Positions 1-7,761 of a DNA stretch of 64,000 bases are shown here, piece after piece. The stretch spans positions 45,217-109,216 of the forward strand of contig JAYNIR010000010.1 of assembly GCA_038109305.1 (NCBI GenBank), written 5' to 3'. Every line of letters begins with the position of its first letter. Position 1 is the first letter of the stretch. The notes under the pieces were generated by a model. That model did not search any database and was not told the origin of the DNA. It worked only from the letters and a program-made list of their open reading frames with translations. This DNA is from UBA1479 sp038109305 (GTDB lineage Bacteria; Pseudomonadota; Alphaproteobacteria; Rhodospirillales; Casp-alpha2). The translations under genes and the position numbers were made by a program.

Positions 1-81
1 GACACGGAAACCGGCAAGACCCGCGTGCGGCTTGCCGACGGCACGCGCTTCGTCATGCCAGACATCAAGACAACCCATTGA
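1..81 (+). CDS. 3' end of a gene upstream of hdrC2 (partial)
   Basis: Frame 1 is open from the window edge to a TGA at 79-81 and encodes 26 residues ending DIKTTH. The next gene, hdrC2, starts 12 bases later, so it is very probably the same operon. In described sHdr clusters the gene just before hdrC2 is either hdrA or a small conserved protein called sHdr-hyp. The fragment (GKTRVRLADGTRF) resembles neither an FAD nor an Fe-S motif, so the small hyp protein is the better guess. The identity is inference only. Confidence 0.5.
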   Translation, partial: DTETGKTRVRLADGTRFVMPDIKTTH

Positions 82-93
82 CCGGACATCGCC

Positions 94-846
94 ATGCCCA
101 TTCATGAAAAAAACCTGATCCGGCCGGAAAACATCGTCACCAACGAAAAGTTGGAAATCGACGGCGTCGACGTTTCGGGCCATTGGAGCACCTTCATCCA
201 GTCCCGCGTCATCACCGACTATAACGAGGCGATGCAGGACGAGATCCAGGCGCTGCCCGGCGGTGAAAATATCCACCGGTGCTGGCAGTGCGGATCGTGC
301 ACCAATTCGTGTACGGTCAACGCGATCAATCCGGACTTCAACCCGCGCTATTGGATCTATCTGATCCGCATGGGGATGGAGAGCGAACTGCTCCGCGACA
401 AGGACATCATCTGGCAGTGCGTGTCGTGCAACAAATGCACCTATGCCTGCCCGCGCGACGTGGTGCCCGAAGGCGTGATGAAGGCGACGGCCCATTGGCT
501 TGAAATGAAAGGCCATACGCCGAAATCGCCCTCCATGCATTTCGATGAGGAATTTTCCAGCCAGGTCATCGCTACCGGCAAGATTGAGGAAGGCCGCATC
601 ATCCGGGGCTTTTTCGGCCGCACGGGTCAGAGCCTGGCGCAGGATTGGCTGATCGAAATGGTCAAGCGGCTGTTGCGCGGCCTGCCGGTGAAGATGCTGG
701 TCCACATGGGGCTTGCCAATTTCCTTAAACCCCGGACCAGAAACTGGGGCAAGGCCCGCGCCGCGATCGAGGAATACGTCCACGAGAAAGAAGCCGAACA
801 CGCCAAGGCACTCGGCCTCAACCAGCCGAAACACGCGGCGGAATAA
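94..846 (+). CDS. hdrC2: sHdr complex iron-sulfur subunit HdrC2
   Basis: A 250-residue ferredoxin-like subunit of the sulfur-oxidising heterodisulfide-reductase-like (sHdr) complex, a cytoplasmic system that oxidises sulfane sulfur to sulfite. Two [4Fe-4S] motifs are visible: CWQCGSCTNSC near residues 63-73 and CVSCNKCTYACP near 110-121. The C-terminal half has no recognisable motif and ends in a charged helix. HdrC passes electrons between HdrB and the flavoprotein HdrA. hdrB2 follows after 21 bases, and lbpA lies three genes downstream, which is what separates this from a methanogen-type Hdr or a glycolate oxidase subunit. The number 2 is inferred from the position next to hdrB2-lbpA; hdrA, hdrB1 and hdrC1 would lie upstream, outside the window. 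Confidence 0.88.
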   Translation: MPIHEKNLIRPENIVTNEKLEIDGVDVSGHWSTFIQSRVITDYNEAMQDEIQALPGGENIHRCWQCGSCTNSCTVNAINPDFNPRYWIYLIRMGMESELLRDKDIIWQCVSCNKCTYACPRDVVPEGVMKATAHWLEMKGHTPKSPSMHFDEEFSSQVIATGKIEEGRIIRGFFGRTGQSLAQDWLIEMVKRLLRGLPVKMLVHMGLANFLKPRTRNWGKARAAIEEYVHEKEAEHAKALGLNQPKHAAE

Positions 847-867
847 AGGATTTCAGGGAACACAGCC

Positions 868-1809
868 ATGAACGACATGACCAACAAAAAGAACCTGGAC
901 ACCGTCGCCTATTACCCCGGCTGCGCGCTTGAGGGCACGGGGCGGGCGTATGACACCTCGACCCGCGCGGTCGCCGGCAAGCTGGGATTGAAGCTGGACG
1001 AGGTCGATAACTGGAATTGCTGCGGCGCCATGGAGGTCAAGAACATCGACCCGCAAATTCAGACTTATCTGTCGTCCCGCGTGATGAGCATCGCCGCCAA
1101 CGAAATGGGCCACAAGACCGTGATGGCGCCCTGCAACGGGTGTTACCACAATCTGAAAAAGGCGGAATATGACCTGGGCCACAACGACAAGGCCGTCGAG
1201 GTTGTCGACCGGCTTTCGGAAAAAGCCGGGCACAAGGCCTACGAAGTGGGCCAGATCGAAACCATTCATGCGCTTGACTGGATCAAGGACGCGATCGGCG
1301 AAGACGGCATCCGTGCGCGCCTCAAGAAATCGCTGAAGGGCCTTAAGATCGCCAACTATTACGGCTGCATGTACACGCGCCCGCGCCACATCTTTCCGGA
1401 AAAGGACCAGGGCCCGGGATCGGAATCCACGTCGCAGCCGCATTTCATGGACGACATCCTGGAAGCCGCCGGCGGCCAGATCGTCGAATACCCGTTGAAG
1501 ACCGCATGCTGCGGCGGCGCGCACACGCTGTCCGACTCCGATACGTCGACCAAGCTGGTAACCAACCTGTTGCAGACGGCGGAGGCCTGCGGCGCCGACG
1601 TCATCGCGACCGAATGCCCGACCTGTCATTCGGGCCTGGAAATGCACCAGGTGCGCGCGGAAAAGAAATTCGGCATCAAGACGGACGTGAAGATCGTTTA
1701 TTTCACGCAGCTGCTGGGTTTGGCGCTTGGCCTCGGCCATCGCGAGGTCGGCATTCAGGAAAACATTTCCGACAGCCTCAACACGCTCCGCAAGGCCGGG
1801 CTGGCGTAG
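868..1809 (+). CDS. hdrB2: sHdr complex subunit HdrB2 (CCG-domain protein)
   Basis: A 313-residue protein with two cysteine-rich CCG domains, the hallmark of HdrB-type subunits that bind noncubane [4Fe-4S] clusters. Domain 1 has YYPGC, NCCGAME and APCNGC; domain 2 has NYYGC, ACCGGAH and TECPTC. Both sets look complete. In the sHdr complex, HdrB is thought to be the site where protein-bound or small-molecule sulfur is processed. The ATG at 868 follows hdrC2 by 21 bases with a weak AGGGAA ribosome site. Order and spacing place it in the hdrC2-hdrB2-unknown-lbpA operon. The alternative family (glycolate oxidase GlpC/LutA-like CCG proteins) is less likely given lbpA downstream. Confidence 0.88.
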   Translation: MNDMTNKKNLDTVAYYPGCALEGTGRAYDTSTRAVAGKLGLKLDEVDNWNCCGAMEVKNIDPQIQTYLSSRVMSIAANEMGHKTVMAPCNGCYHNLKKAEYDLGHNDKAVEVVDRLSEKAGHKAYEVGQIETIHALDWIKDAIGEDGIRARLKKSLKGLKIANYYGCMYTRPRHIFPEKDQGPGSESTSQPHFMDDILEAAGGQIVEYPLKTACCGGAHTLSDSDTSTKLVTNLLQTAEACGADVIATECPTCHSGLEMHQVRAEKKFGIKTDVKIVYFTQLLGLALGLGHREVGIQENISDSLNTLRKAGLA

Positions 1810-1819
1810 GGGTATTTCC

Positions 1820-2242
1820 ATGCGACCCTTTGCCGAGATTGAACTGGGCATCATGGCCGCCGGCGCCGGGACCGAACCCGGGCACGCGGCGGCGGATTTG
1901 CTGCAACTCGGCGAGGAAGTGCTGGAACATTGGGTCACCGCCCGGGGCGAGACCCCGACGGCGGACGAGCGCGAAGGGTTCCGCCTGCTGGCGCTGCACC
2001 GCCAGGGCGCGCGCGGCGAGCCCAGCTTCAACGCCTGCCGCGAGACCTGCCGCGAGCTGGTCTACCATTATAACCTGATCACGCTCGAGCCGGATCATCC
2101 GGAAATCGGGAAACGCTTGAAATTGGCGGGCCTTGTGGCCAATCATCTATACCTCTTCGTCCACGGCAAGATGGAGGAAGAGGAATTGGGCGATTTCTGT
2201 TGCTCGGCAAAACCTATTCACGGCCCGACCTCCGCCAACTAA
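1820..2242 (+). CDS. conserved-looking protein of unknown function in the sHdr operon
   Basis: A 140-residue soluble, mainly helical protein; I do not recognise the family. It carries cysteines in an ACRETCREL helix (residues 73-81) and a vicinal pair in GDFCCSAK near the C-terminus, which could bind a metal or sulfur. There is no signal peptide or membrane segment. The ATG at 1820 was chosen because it lies 10 bases after the hdrB2 stop with a GGGG stretch upstream; the frame also stays open further 5' inside hdrB2, which is incidental. Its place between hdrB2 and lbpA implies a role in sHdr assembly or sulfur transfer, but that is context only. Confidence 0.7.
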   Translation: MRPFAEIELGIMAAGAGTEPGHAAADLLQLGEEVLEHWVTARGETPTADEREGFRLLALHRQGARGEPSFNACRETCRELVYHYNLITLEPDHPEIGKRLKLAGLVANHLYLFVHGKMEEEELGDFCCSAKPIHGPTSAN

Positions 2243-2274
2243 GATTGTGGGAATCCAGGAAAGGACTTCAAGCC

Positions 2275-2715
2275 ATGGCCAACGTCAGAGGATGCAACCT
2301 CCCCGATAACCTGCTGTACGACGTTGAAAACAACATCTGGTACGACGACCTGGGCGACGGCACGGTGCGTGTCGGCATGACCGCGGTCGCCGTGGCCATG
2401 GCGGGGCAACTGGTCGCCGTGACACCGAAAAAGGTCGGCCGCTCGGTCGCCGACGGTAAATCCTGCGCCACCATTGAGTCCGGCAAGTGGGTCGGCCCGG
2501 CGAAGCTGGCGGTCGGCGGTGAAATCGTCGCCATCAACGACGACGTGACCGGCAAACCCGACACCGCCAACGCGGACCCTTACGGCGCCGGATGGCTGGT
2601 CGTGGTCAAGCCCGACGATTGGGCGGGCGGCAAGGGCGGATTGGTCCCGGGAACCGAGATTTCGGGCCCCTACGAAGCCAAAATGGCCGCCGACGGGTTT
2701 GACGGCTGCGGCTGA
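2275..2715 (+). CDS. lbpA: lipoate-binding protein LbpA (GcvH-like) of the sHdr pathway
   Basis: A 146-residue GcvH-like lipoyl carrier protein. The lipoylation site is the lysine in ATIESGKWVGP, about residue 71, followed by the usual VGGEIVAIND and NADPYGAGWLVVVKP segments of the GcvH fold. In sulfur oxidisers LbpA is a dedicated lipoyl carrier that works with the sHdr complex, distinct from the glycine cleavage H protein. No gcvT or gcvP is nearby and hdrB2 is two genes upstream, so LbpA is the better call. ATG 2275 is preceded by a good GGAAAGGA site at 2259-2266. The dedicated lipoate-assembly genes often found next to lbpA are not here; sox genes follow instead. Confidence 0.88.
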   Translation: MANVRGCNLPDNLLYDVENNIWYDDLGDGTVRVGMTAVAVAMAGQLVAVTPKKVGRSVADGKSCATIESGKWVGPAKLAVGGEIVAINDDVTGKPDTANADPYGAGWLVVVKPDDWAGGKGGLVPGTEISGPYEAKMAADGFDGCG

Positions 2716-2721
2716 TCCAAA

Positions 2722-2739
2722 GGGCGCCTTCGGACGCCC
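2722..2739 (+). terminator. C(UUCG)G hairpin after lbpA
   Basis: GGGCG pairs with CGCCC around a C-UUCG-G tetraloop, with one C-A mismatch. It lies just after the lbpA stop and may end the sHdr transcript. There is no U tract, so it could instead be an RNA-stabilising hairpin. Confidence 0.45.
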
Positions 2740-2858
2740 GCCAACCCCGAGCATACTAGGGTTTTCCCTTATTTACGGGTGGGGAAAATTACGTCACTTT
2801 CATTGTTGATATTTAATGTTGTCAGAATATGATGACTGGTGGTCAGCATAGGATTCCA

Positions 2859-2886
2859 TTGGTCAGGCCTGCCCGCATACTAAAAT
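2859..2886 (+). promoter_or_regulatory. candidate soxX promoter
   Basis: TTGGTC at 2859-2864 and TAAAAT at 2881-2886 are separated by 16 bases and lie about 60 bases before soxX. The 231-base gap before soxX is AT-richer than its surroundings and also holds ATATT-N12-AATAT (2809-2830), a weak dyad that could be a regulator site. Assigned by eye only. Confidence 0.35.
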
Positions 2887-2946
2887 AAGCCATTAACGGC
2901 GACGGGGCAGCAACCGGAGCAGTTCATGGAGAAGGAGGAAAAAATC

Positions 2947-3435
2947 TTGAAAATCAGAGCACTGGCGTATTGTGCCCTCGGGGCGGCCGTCGTCTTGACG
3001 GCGGGGGTGGCCGTTGCGGCCGGCCACGCGAAAATGGGCGACAAAAAGGAAATGAAGACGATCGAATACAAGGTTGTCGACAAATCCAGCATTCCCGCGT
3101 CACTGACCGGCAAGCCCGGCGATCCCGCCAACGGCAAGAAAGTGGTGATCGACCGCAAGAAAGGCAATTGTCTGGCCTGCCACGTGATGCCGATCCCGGA
3201 ACAGGCTTACCACGGCAACATCGGCCCGGAGCTGAACGGCGTCGGGAAACGCTATTCCGCAGGCGAATTGCGGCTTCGCATCGTCAACCCCAAGGTTATC
3301 AACTCGGAAACGATCATGCCCGCGTTCTACAAGAACGACGGCTTCCACCGGGTTCTCAAGAAATTCAAAGGCAAGACGATTATTTCAGCGCAGGACGTCG
3401 AGGACGTCGTCGCCTATTTGATGACCTTGAAATAG
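2947..3435 (+). CDS. soxX: sulfur oxidation c-type cytochrome SoxX
   Basis: The small monohaem subunit of the periplasmic SoxXA complex, which couples thiosulfate oxidatively to the SoxY cysteine. Counting from the TTG at 2947 the protein has 162 residues: signal peptide about 1-25 (ending AVAAG), one haem site CLACH at 75-79, and a likely methionine ligand in SETIMPAF. The TTG is preferred over the in-frame ATG at 2926 because the strong GGAGG (2934-2938) sits 8 bases before the TTG and would otherwise lie inside the coding sequence, and because the TTG start gives a clean signal peptide. It is the first gene of soxXYZAB. Confidence 0.93.
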   Translation: MKIRALAYCALGAAVVLTAGVAVAAGHAKMGDKKEMKTIEYKVVDKSSIPASLTGKPGDPANGKKVVIDRKKGNCLACHVMPIPEQAYHGNIGPELNGVGKRYSAGELRLRIVNPKVINSETIMPAFYKNDGFHRVLKKFKGKTIISAQDVEDVVAYLMTLK

Positions 3436-3496
3436 TCGGCATTTTTGCCGGCCCACCGCATCAAAGATAAACACCTCAGTACTCGAGGAGGCTCAA

Positions 3497-3976
3497 ATGG
3501 TAACAAAAATCGTAATGCAGCCCGCGACCCGGCGTGACGTCATGCGCCTGGCGGGAACAGGCGCCCTGGCGGCCATGTTCGCAGGGATCCTGCCCGGCAT
3601 TGCCGGCGCTGATCCGGCTGCCGCCGCTGCCGCCATCGCCAAACTGACCGGCGGCAAAGCGGCGAAAGAAGGCAAGATTAAAATGGACGTGCCGCAGATC
3701 GCGGAAAACGGCCGGACGGTCCCCGTCAGCTTCGAAGTTGAAAGCCCGATGACCGACAAGGACTACGTTAAGTCCGTTCACATCTTCGCCGACAAAAACC
3801 CGACCCCCGACGTGTCAAGCTATCACTTCACGCAGCATTGCGGCAAAGCGGCGGTCAGCTTCCGCATGCGGCTCGGCGGCACGCAGAACGTCATCGCGGT
3901 CGCGCAAATGAGCGACGGGTCCGTCTACATGGCGAAGGCCCCGATTAAGGTCACCATCGGCGGCTGCGGCGGCTGA
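3497..3976 (+). CDS. soxY: thiosulfate carrier subunit SoxY
   Basis: The 159-residue carrier subunit of SoxYZ, the periplasmic protein that holds sulfur intermediates on a C-terminal swinging arm. The C-terminus is GGCGG, whose cysteine is the covalent attachment point. The N-terminus has a twin-arginine-type signal (TRRDVMRLAG) with an alanine-rich region before a likely cleavage near ADPAAA. A strong AGGAGG-type ribosome site lies about 8 bases before ATG 3497. soxZ follows after 22 bases; the two subunits are made together and SoxZ, which has no signal, probably travels with SoxY through the Tat system. Confidence 0.95.
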   Translation: MVTKIVMQPATRRDVMRLAGTGALAAMFAGILPGIAGADPAAAAAAIAKLTGGKAAKEGKIKMDVPQIAENGRTVPVSFEVESPMTDKDYVKSVHIFADKNPTPDVSSYHFTQHCGKAAVSFRMRLGGTQNVIAVAQMSDGSVYMAKAPIKVTIGGCGG

Positions 3977-3998
3977 TCGGAACGAAGGAGAGATACCA

Positions 3999-4322
3999 AT
4001 GGCAAAAGCTCGTGTGAAAGTTCCGGCATCCGTCAAAAAGGGCGAGGTCTTCGAGATCAAAGCCCTGGTTAAGCACAAAATGGAAACCGGACAGCGGAAA
4101 GACCGCAAAACGGGACAGAAGATTCCCCGTGACATCATCAACAAGTTTCAGGTCACCTACGGCGGCAAGGAGGTCTTTTCCTCCGACTGGAATCCCGCGG
4201 TTGCCGCCAACCCTTACATCGCGTTCTTTTTGCGCGCCGAAGCATCAGGCGACATCAAGTTCAAATGGACCGATGACAAGGGCAAGACGACCGAAGAAAC
4301 AGCCAAACTGACCATTTCGTGA
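3999..4322 (+). CDS. soxZ: SoxYZ complex subunit SoxZ
   Basis: A 107-residue immunoglobulin-like beta-sandwich protein, the partner of SoxY. Visible family traits are the start ARVKVPASVKKGE, the KHKMETGQRKD segment, IPRDIINKF, FLRAEASGDIKFKW and the end KTTEETAKLTIS. It has no signal peptide, as is normal for SoxZ, because it is exported as a complex with SoxY. GAAGGAGAG lies before ATG 3999. The stop overlaps a GTG in the soxA frame, but soxA is more likely to start at the ATG 15 bases downstream. Confidence 0.95.
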   Translation: MAKARVKVPASVKKGEVFEIKALVKHKMETGQRKDRKTGQKIPRDIINKFQVTYGGKEVFSSDWNPAVAANPYIAFFLRAEASGDIKFKWTDDKGKTTEETAKLTIS

Positions 4323-4336
4323 CAAAGGGGGAAACA

Positions 4337-5155
4337 ATGAAACTCACAAAAATGAAGATCGCTGCCCCCCTTCTTTCGGGGGCGTTGGTGTTCGCGGTTT
4401 CCGCCGCGGCGCTGGCGGCCGATAAGAAGATGAATTGGGGCGACAAGCAAGTCGGCGAAATCCGCAGCGGTTATACCTATGCCGCGCCGGAAACGCGCTC
4501 CATGCAGGATGACGACTTCGCCAACCCGGGCATGGTTTGGACGGATGACGGCAAGGCGCTCTGGGGCAAAAAAGACGGCAAGGCCGGCAAGTCCTGCGCG
4601 TCCTGCCACGGCGCCGACGCCGCCGACATGAAAGGCGTCGCCACCGTTTATCCGCGGGTCGACGAACGGACCGGCAAGCTCGAAAACATCGAAAGCCAGA
4701 TCAATTTCTGCCGCGAAAAGCGGATGGACGCCAAGGGGTGGAAACTTGAGTCCAACGAAATGCTGGCGATGACCGTGTTTGTCCGCCATCAATCGCGCGG
4801 CATGAAAATGAATGTCGCCACCGATGGCGCGGCTAAGCCATTCTATGAACAGGGCAAGGAGTTCTATTATGCCCGCCGGGGGATGCTGGACATGTCCTGC
4901 GCCCAATGCCACGAAACCAACGCCGGCATGAAAGCCCGGGCCAACACGCTGTCGCAGGGGCAGTCTAACGGTTTCCCGACCTACCGCCTGAAATGGCAGA
5001 AGGTGGGCTCCATCCATCGCCGGTTTCGGGGCTGCAACAAGCAGGTCCGCGCCACGCCCTACAAAGCAGGATCGAGTGAATATCTGGCGCTTGAGCTCTA
5101 CCTCGCATCACGCGGCAAGGGCCTGCCCGTGGAAACGCCCGCGGTTCGCAACTAA
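4337..5155 (+). CDS. soxA: sulfur oxidation dihaem cytochrome SoxA
   Basis: The catalytic subunit of SoxXA. From ATG 4337 it has 272 residues: signal peptide about 1-28 (AAALAADKK), CASCH at 87-91, a second haem motif CAQCH at 188-192, and the catalytic cysteine in FRGCNKQVRA at residue 233, which carries the persulfide haem ligand. Two CxxCH motifs make this a dihaem SoxA rather than the monohaem form. ATG 4337 follows an AAAGGGGGA ribosome site; an in-frame GTG at 4319 overlapping the soxZ stop is less likely. The order soxXYZAB is the classic one. Confidence 0.95.
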   Translation: MKLTKMKIAAPLLSGALVFAVSAAALAADKKMNWGDKQVGEIRSGYTYAAPETRSMQDDDFANPGMVWTDDGKALWGKKDGKAGKSCASCHGADAADMKGVATVYPRVDERTGKLENIESQINFCREKRMDAKGWKLESNEMLAMTVFVRHQSRGMKMNVATDGAAKPFYEQGKEFYYARRGMLDMSCAQCHETNAGMKARANTLSQGQSNGFPTYRLKWQKVGSIHRRFRGCNKQVRATPYKAGSSEYLALELYLASRGKGLPVETPAVRN

Positions 5156-5176
5156 ACGTCCAACCGACGGGAAAAT

Positions 5177-5214
5177 AAAATGGGGGGTGGCGTCTTCGTA
5201 CGCCCCCCATTTTT
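5177..5214 (+). terminator. strong hairpin with T tract between soxA and soxB
   Basis: AAAATGGGGGG (5177-5187) pairs with CCCCCCATTTT (5204-5214), with a short bulge and further GCG/CGC pairs inside. It ends in a T run and reaches to within 2 bases of the soxB ribosome site (GGAGA, 5216-5220). It looks like a partial terminator or attenuator that sets soxB lower than soxXYZA. Confidence 0.6.
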
Positions 5215-5228
5215 CGGAGAATTGACCG

Positions 5229-6917
5229 TTGCTTAGCCGGCGCCAATTTCTTGAAGTCGCGGCCGCGACCGCGGCGATCCTAGGCGCCCCAGAGGGCATG
5301 ACCCGCGCCGCCGCGCGCCAGGCCGTCACCCAGGAAAAATTGCTGCAGTTCGACCCGGTCGGACAGGTGACGCTCCTGAACTTCACCGATTGCCACGCAC
5401 AATTGGTGCCGCTGTATTTCCGCGAGCCGTCGATCAATCTGGGCGTCGGCGATTTCAACGGTCTACCGCCGCACATCACCGGCAAGGACCTGTTGACCAA
5501 GTTCGGCGTGGCCCAGGGGACACCCGAGGCGCACGCCTTTTCAAGCGCCGATTTCGCTTCCCTCGCGAAGACCTATGGCCGCGTCGGCGGTATGGACCGC
5601 ATGGCCGCTGTCGTCAAGGCGATCCGGGCGGAACGCCCGAACAACACGCTGCTGCTGGACGGCGGCGACACCTGGCAGGGGTCCTATACCTCACTGAAAA
5701 CCAACGGCGCTGACATGGTCGACATGATGAACGCGTTGGGTGTCGACGCCATGACCGCGCATTGGGAATTTACCTATGGCGCAGAGCGGGTGAAGGAACT
5801 GAAAGGCAAGTTGAAGTTCCCCTTCCTCGCCGGCAACGTGGTCGACACGGAATGGGAAGAACAAGTCTTCGATTCCACCGCCTGGTTTAAACGGGGCGGC
5901 GTCACGATCGCAGTGATCGGCCAGGCCTTCCCCTACACGCCCATCGCCAACCCGCGCTATCTGATCCCGAAATGGTCTTTCGGTATCCGTGAAGCCGTCA
6001 TCCAAAGCAACGTGGAAAAGGCCCGCGCCAAGGGCGCCGATCTGGTCGTTCTGCTGAGCCACAATGGGTTTGACGTCGACCGTAAGCTGGCGGCGCGCGT
6101 CTCCGGCATCGACGTCATCCTGACGGGCCACACCCACGACGCCATCCCGGCGGCGATCAAGGTCGGCAAAACGCTTCTGGTGGCCTCGGGCTCCCACGGC
6201 AAGTTCCTGGCCCGGCTCGACCTGGATGTCCGGGACAAGCAGGTAAAGGATTACCGGTTCCGGCTGATCCCGCTGTTTTCGGACGCCATCAAGCCCGACG
6301 CGGACATGGCCGCGCTGATCAAAAAGGTCCGGGCGCCGCACGAGAAGCTTCTCGGCAAGGTGCTGGGCACGACGGAATCGCTCCTGTACCGCCGGGGCAA
6401 CTTCAACGGCACCTTCGACGATCTGATCTGCCAGGCGCTGCTGGCCGAGCGGGACGCGGAAATCGCGTTGTCACCTGGCTTCCGCTGGGGCGCGTCGTTG
6501 CTGCCGGGCGACCCGATCACGGTCGAGCAGGTTTATAACCAGACCGCCATCACCTATCCCAAGGCCTATCGGTCGAAGTTCACCGGCGAGTTCCTGAAAG
6601 TGATTTTGGAAGACGTCGCCGACAACCTGTTCAACGAAGACCCGTATTTCCAACAGGGCGGCGACATGGTCCGCATCGGCGGCATGTCCTACGCCATCGA
6701 TGTGAACAAGAAAATCGGCTCGCGCATATCCGACATGACGCTGCTGCGCACGGGCAAGCCGATCGACCCAAAAAAGGAATACGTGGTTACCGGCTGGGCG
6801 TCGGTCAACGAAGGGACGGACGGCCCGCCCGTTTATGACCTGGTCAGCAGCTACATTGAAAAGCAAAAAACCGTAAAAGTGCTTGAAAACAATAACATCC
6901 GGATATCGGGAGCCTGA
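5229..6917 (+). CDS. soxB: thiosulfohydrolase SoxB
   Basis: A 562-residue periplasmic di-manganese hydrolase of the 5'-nucleotidase fold that releases sulfate from SoxY-bound S-sulfonate. It has a Tat signal (SRRQFLEVAAA), metal-binding TDCH near 53-56, DGGDTWQGS, the SoxB-type AHWEFTYG and GHTHDA. The start is a TTG at 5229 with GGAGA 8 bases upstream; no ATG is suitably placed before the Tat motif. The length and all metal motifs are complete. It is the last of the core soxXYZAB run. soxCD is not found here, so the sulfane sulfur left on SoxY is expected to go elsewhere, plausibly to sHdr. Confidence 0.95.
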   Translation: MLSRRQFLEVAAATAAILGAPEGMTRAAARQAVTQEKLLQFDPVGQVTLLNFTDCHAQLVPLYFREPSINLGVGDFNGLPPHITGKDLLTKFGVAQGTPEAHAFSSADFASLAKTYGRVGGMDRMAAVVKAIRAERPNNTLLLDGGDTWQGSYTSLKTNGADMVDMMNALGVDAMTAHWEFTYGAERVKELKGKLKFPFLAGNVVDTEWEEQVFDSTAWFKRGGVTIAVIGQAFPYTPIANPRYLIPKWSFGIREAVIQSNVEKARAKGADLVVLLSHNGFDVDRKLAARVSGIDVILTGHTHDAIPAAIKVGKTLLVASGSHGKFLARLDLDVRDKQVKDYRFRLIPLFSDAIKPDADMAALIKKVRAPHEKLLGKVLGTTESLLYRRGNFNGTFDDLICQALLAERDAEIALSPGFRWGASLLPGDPITVEQVYNQTAITYPKAYRSKFTGEFLKVILEDVADNLFNEDPYFQQGGDMVRIGGMSYAIDVNKKIGSRISDMTLLRTGKPIDPKKEYVVTGWASVNEGTDGPPVYDLVSSYIEKQKTVKVLENNNIRISGA

Positions 6918-6935
6918 TCTCAACTCGGGCTTTTT
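6911..6935 (+). terminator. weak terminator-like hairpin over the soxB stop
   Basis: AGCCTGA and TCGGGCT can pair (one T-G wobble) around a 7-base loop, followed by TTTTT. It overlaps the soxB stop codon and lies 16 bases before ccdA, so it may lower readthrough from sox into the thiol-transport gene. Confidence 0.4.
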
Positions 6936-6950
6936 CGGTGGGAACTTACC

Positions 6951-7694
6951 TTGGGCGGATTTGAAGTTTCCTATGCGGGCGCGTTTGGCGCCGGATTGCT
7001 GAGCTTTCTGTCACCTTGCGTCCTGCCGTTGGTGCCGCCGTATCTTTGTTTTCTGGGCGGCGTGACGCTTGATCAGATCACCGAAGATACCGGCGCCGAC
7101 CGGAAACTGATGCGCCGGGTGTTCTTTGCGGCGCTGGTTTTCGTGCTAGGGTTTTCCACGGTTTTTATCGCGCTGGGGGCGACGGCGTCGGCCTTGGGGC
7201 AGCTTGTCGCCGACCATCTAGATTTGCTTTCGAAACTCGCGGGCACCGTCATCATTGTGCTCGGCGTTCACTTTATCGGCTGGATCAAAATTCCCCTGCT
7301 ATACCGTGAGGCGCGGTTCCAGATGGAATCGCGGCCGGTAAGCCTGCTGGGCTCCTACGTTGTGGGCCTCGCCTTCGCATTCGGCTGGACACCGTGCGTC
7401 GGGCCGGTTTTGGCCGCGATCCTGATGGTCGCCGGCAGCGCGACCGACGTGCTTTACGGGACCAGTCTGCTGGCGACGTATTCGCTGGGCCTTGGCATTC
7501 CTTTCCTCGCGGCAGCGCTGGCGGTGAAGCCGTTCATGATGTTTATGTCCCGCGCCCGGCGGCAAATGCAGACCATCGAGCGCGTGATCGGGGTGCTGCT
7601 GGTCATTACCGGCGTGATGTTCCTGACCGGGTCCATGGCCGACGTCGCCAACTGGATCCTGGAAACTTTTCCGCGACTGGGCAAGCTGGGCTAA
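6951..7694 (+). CDS. soxV: CcdA/SoxV-type thiol-disulfide transporter
   Basis: A 247-residue inner-membrane protein of the CcdA/DsbD family with about six membrane helices. The two redox cysteines are in LSPCVLPLVPP (helix 1) and WTPCVGPVLA (helix 4). It carries reducing equivalents from cytoplasmic thioredoxin to periplasmic thioredoxins; SoxV does this to keep SoxY and SoxW reduced. The start is TTG 6951, which gives MGGFEVSYAGAF before helix 1. It lies directly after soxB and near the thioredoxin genes at 8623 and 10741, so the SoxV assignment is favoured, although a role in cytochrome c maturation cannot be excluded. Confidence 0.85.
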   Translation: MGGFEVSYAGAFGAGLLSFLSPCVLPLVPPYLCFLGGVTLDQITEDTGADRKLMRRVFFAALVFVLGFSTVFIALGATASALGQLVADHLDLLSKLAGTVIIVLGVHFIGWIKIPLLYREARFQMESRPVSLLGSYVVGLAFAFGWTPCVGPVLAAILMVAGSATDVLYGTSLLATYSLGLGIPFLAAALAVKPFMMFMSRARRQMQTIERVIGVLLVITGVMFLTGSMADVANWILETFPRLGKLG

Positions 7695-7761
7695 GCGCCG
7701 CCGGCGCCCATCGAGGCCCGTGCCGATAGACAGCCCTGAACGACCGCCCACCCCCAAGTCG

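Noticed and set aside
2926..3435. SoxX starting at ATG 2926
   Set aside because: The GGAGG ribosome site lies inside that reading, 8 bases before TTG 2947, and the TTG gives a standard signal peptide.
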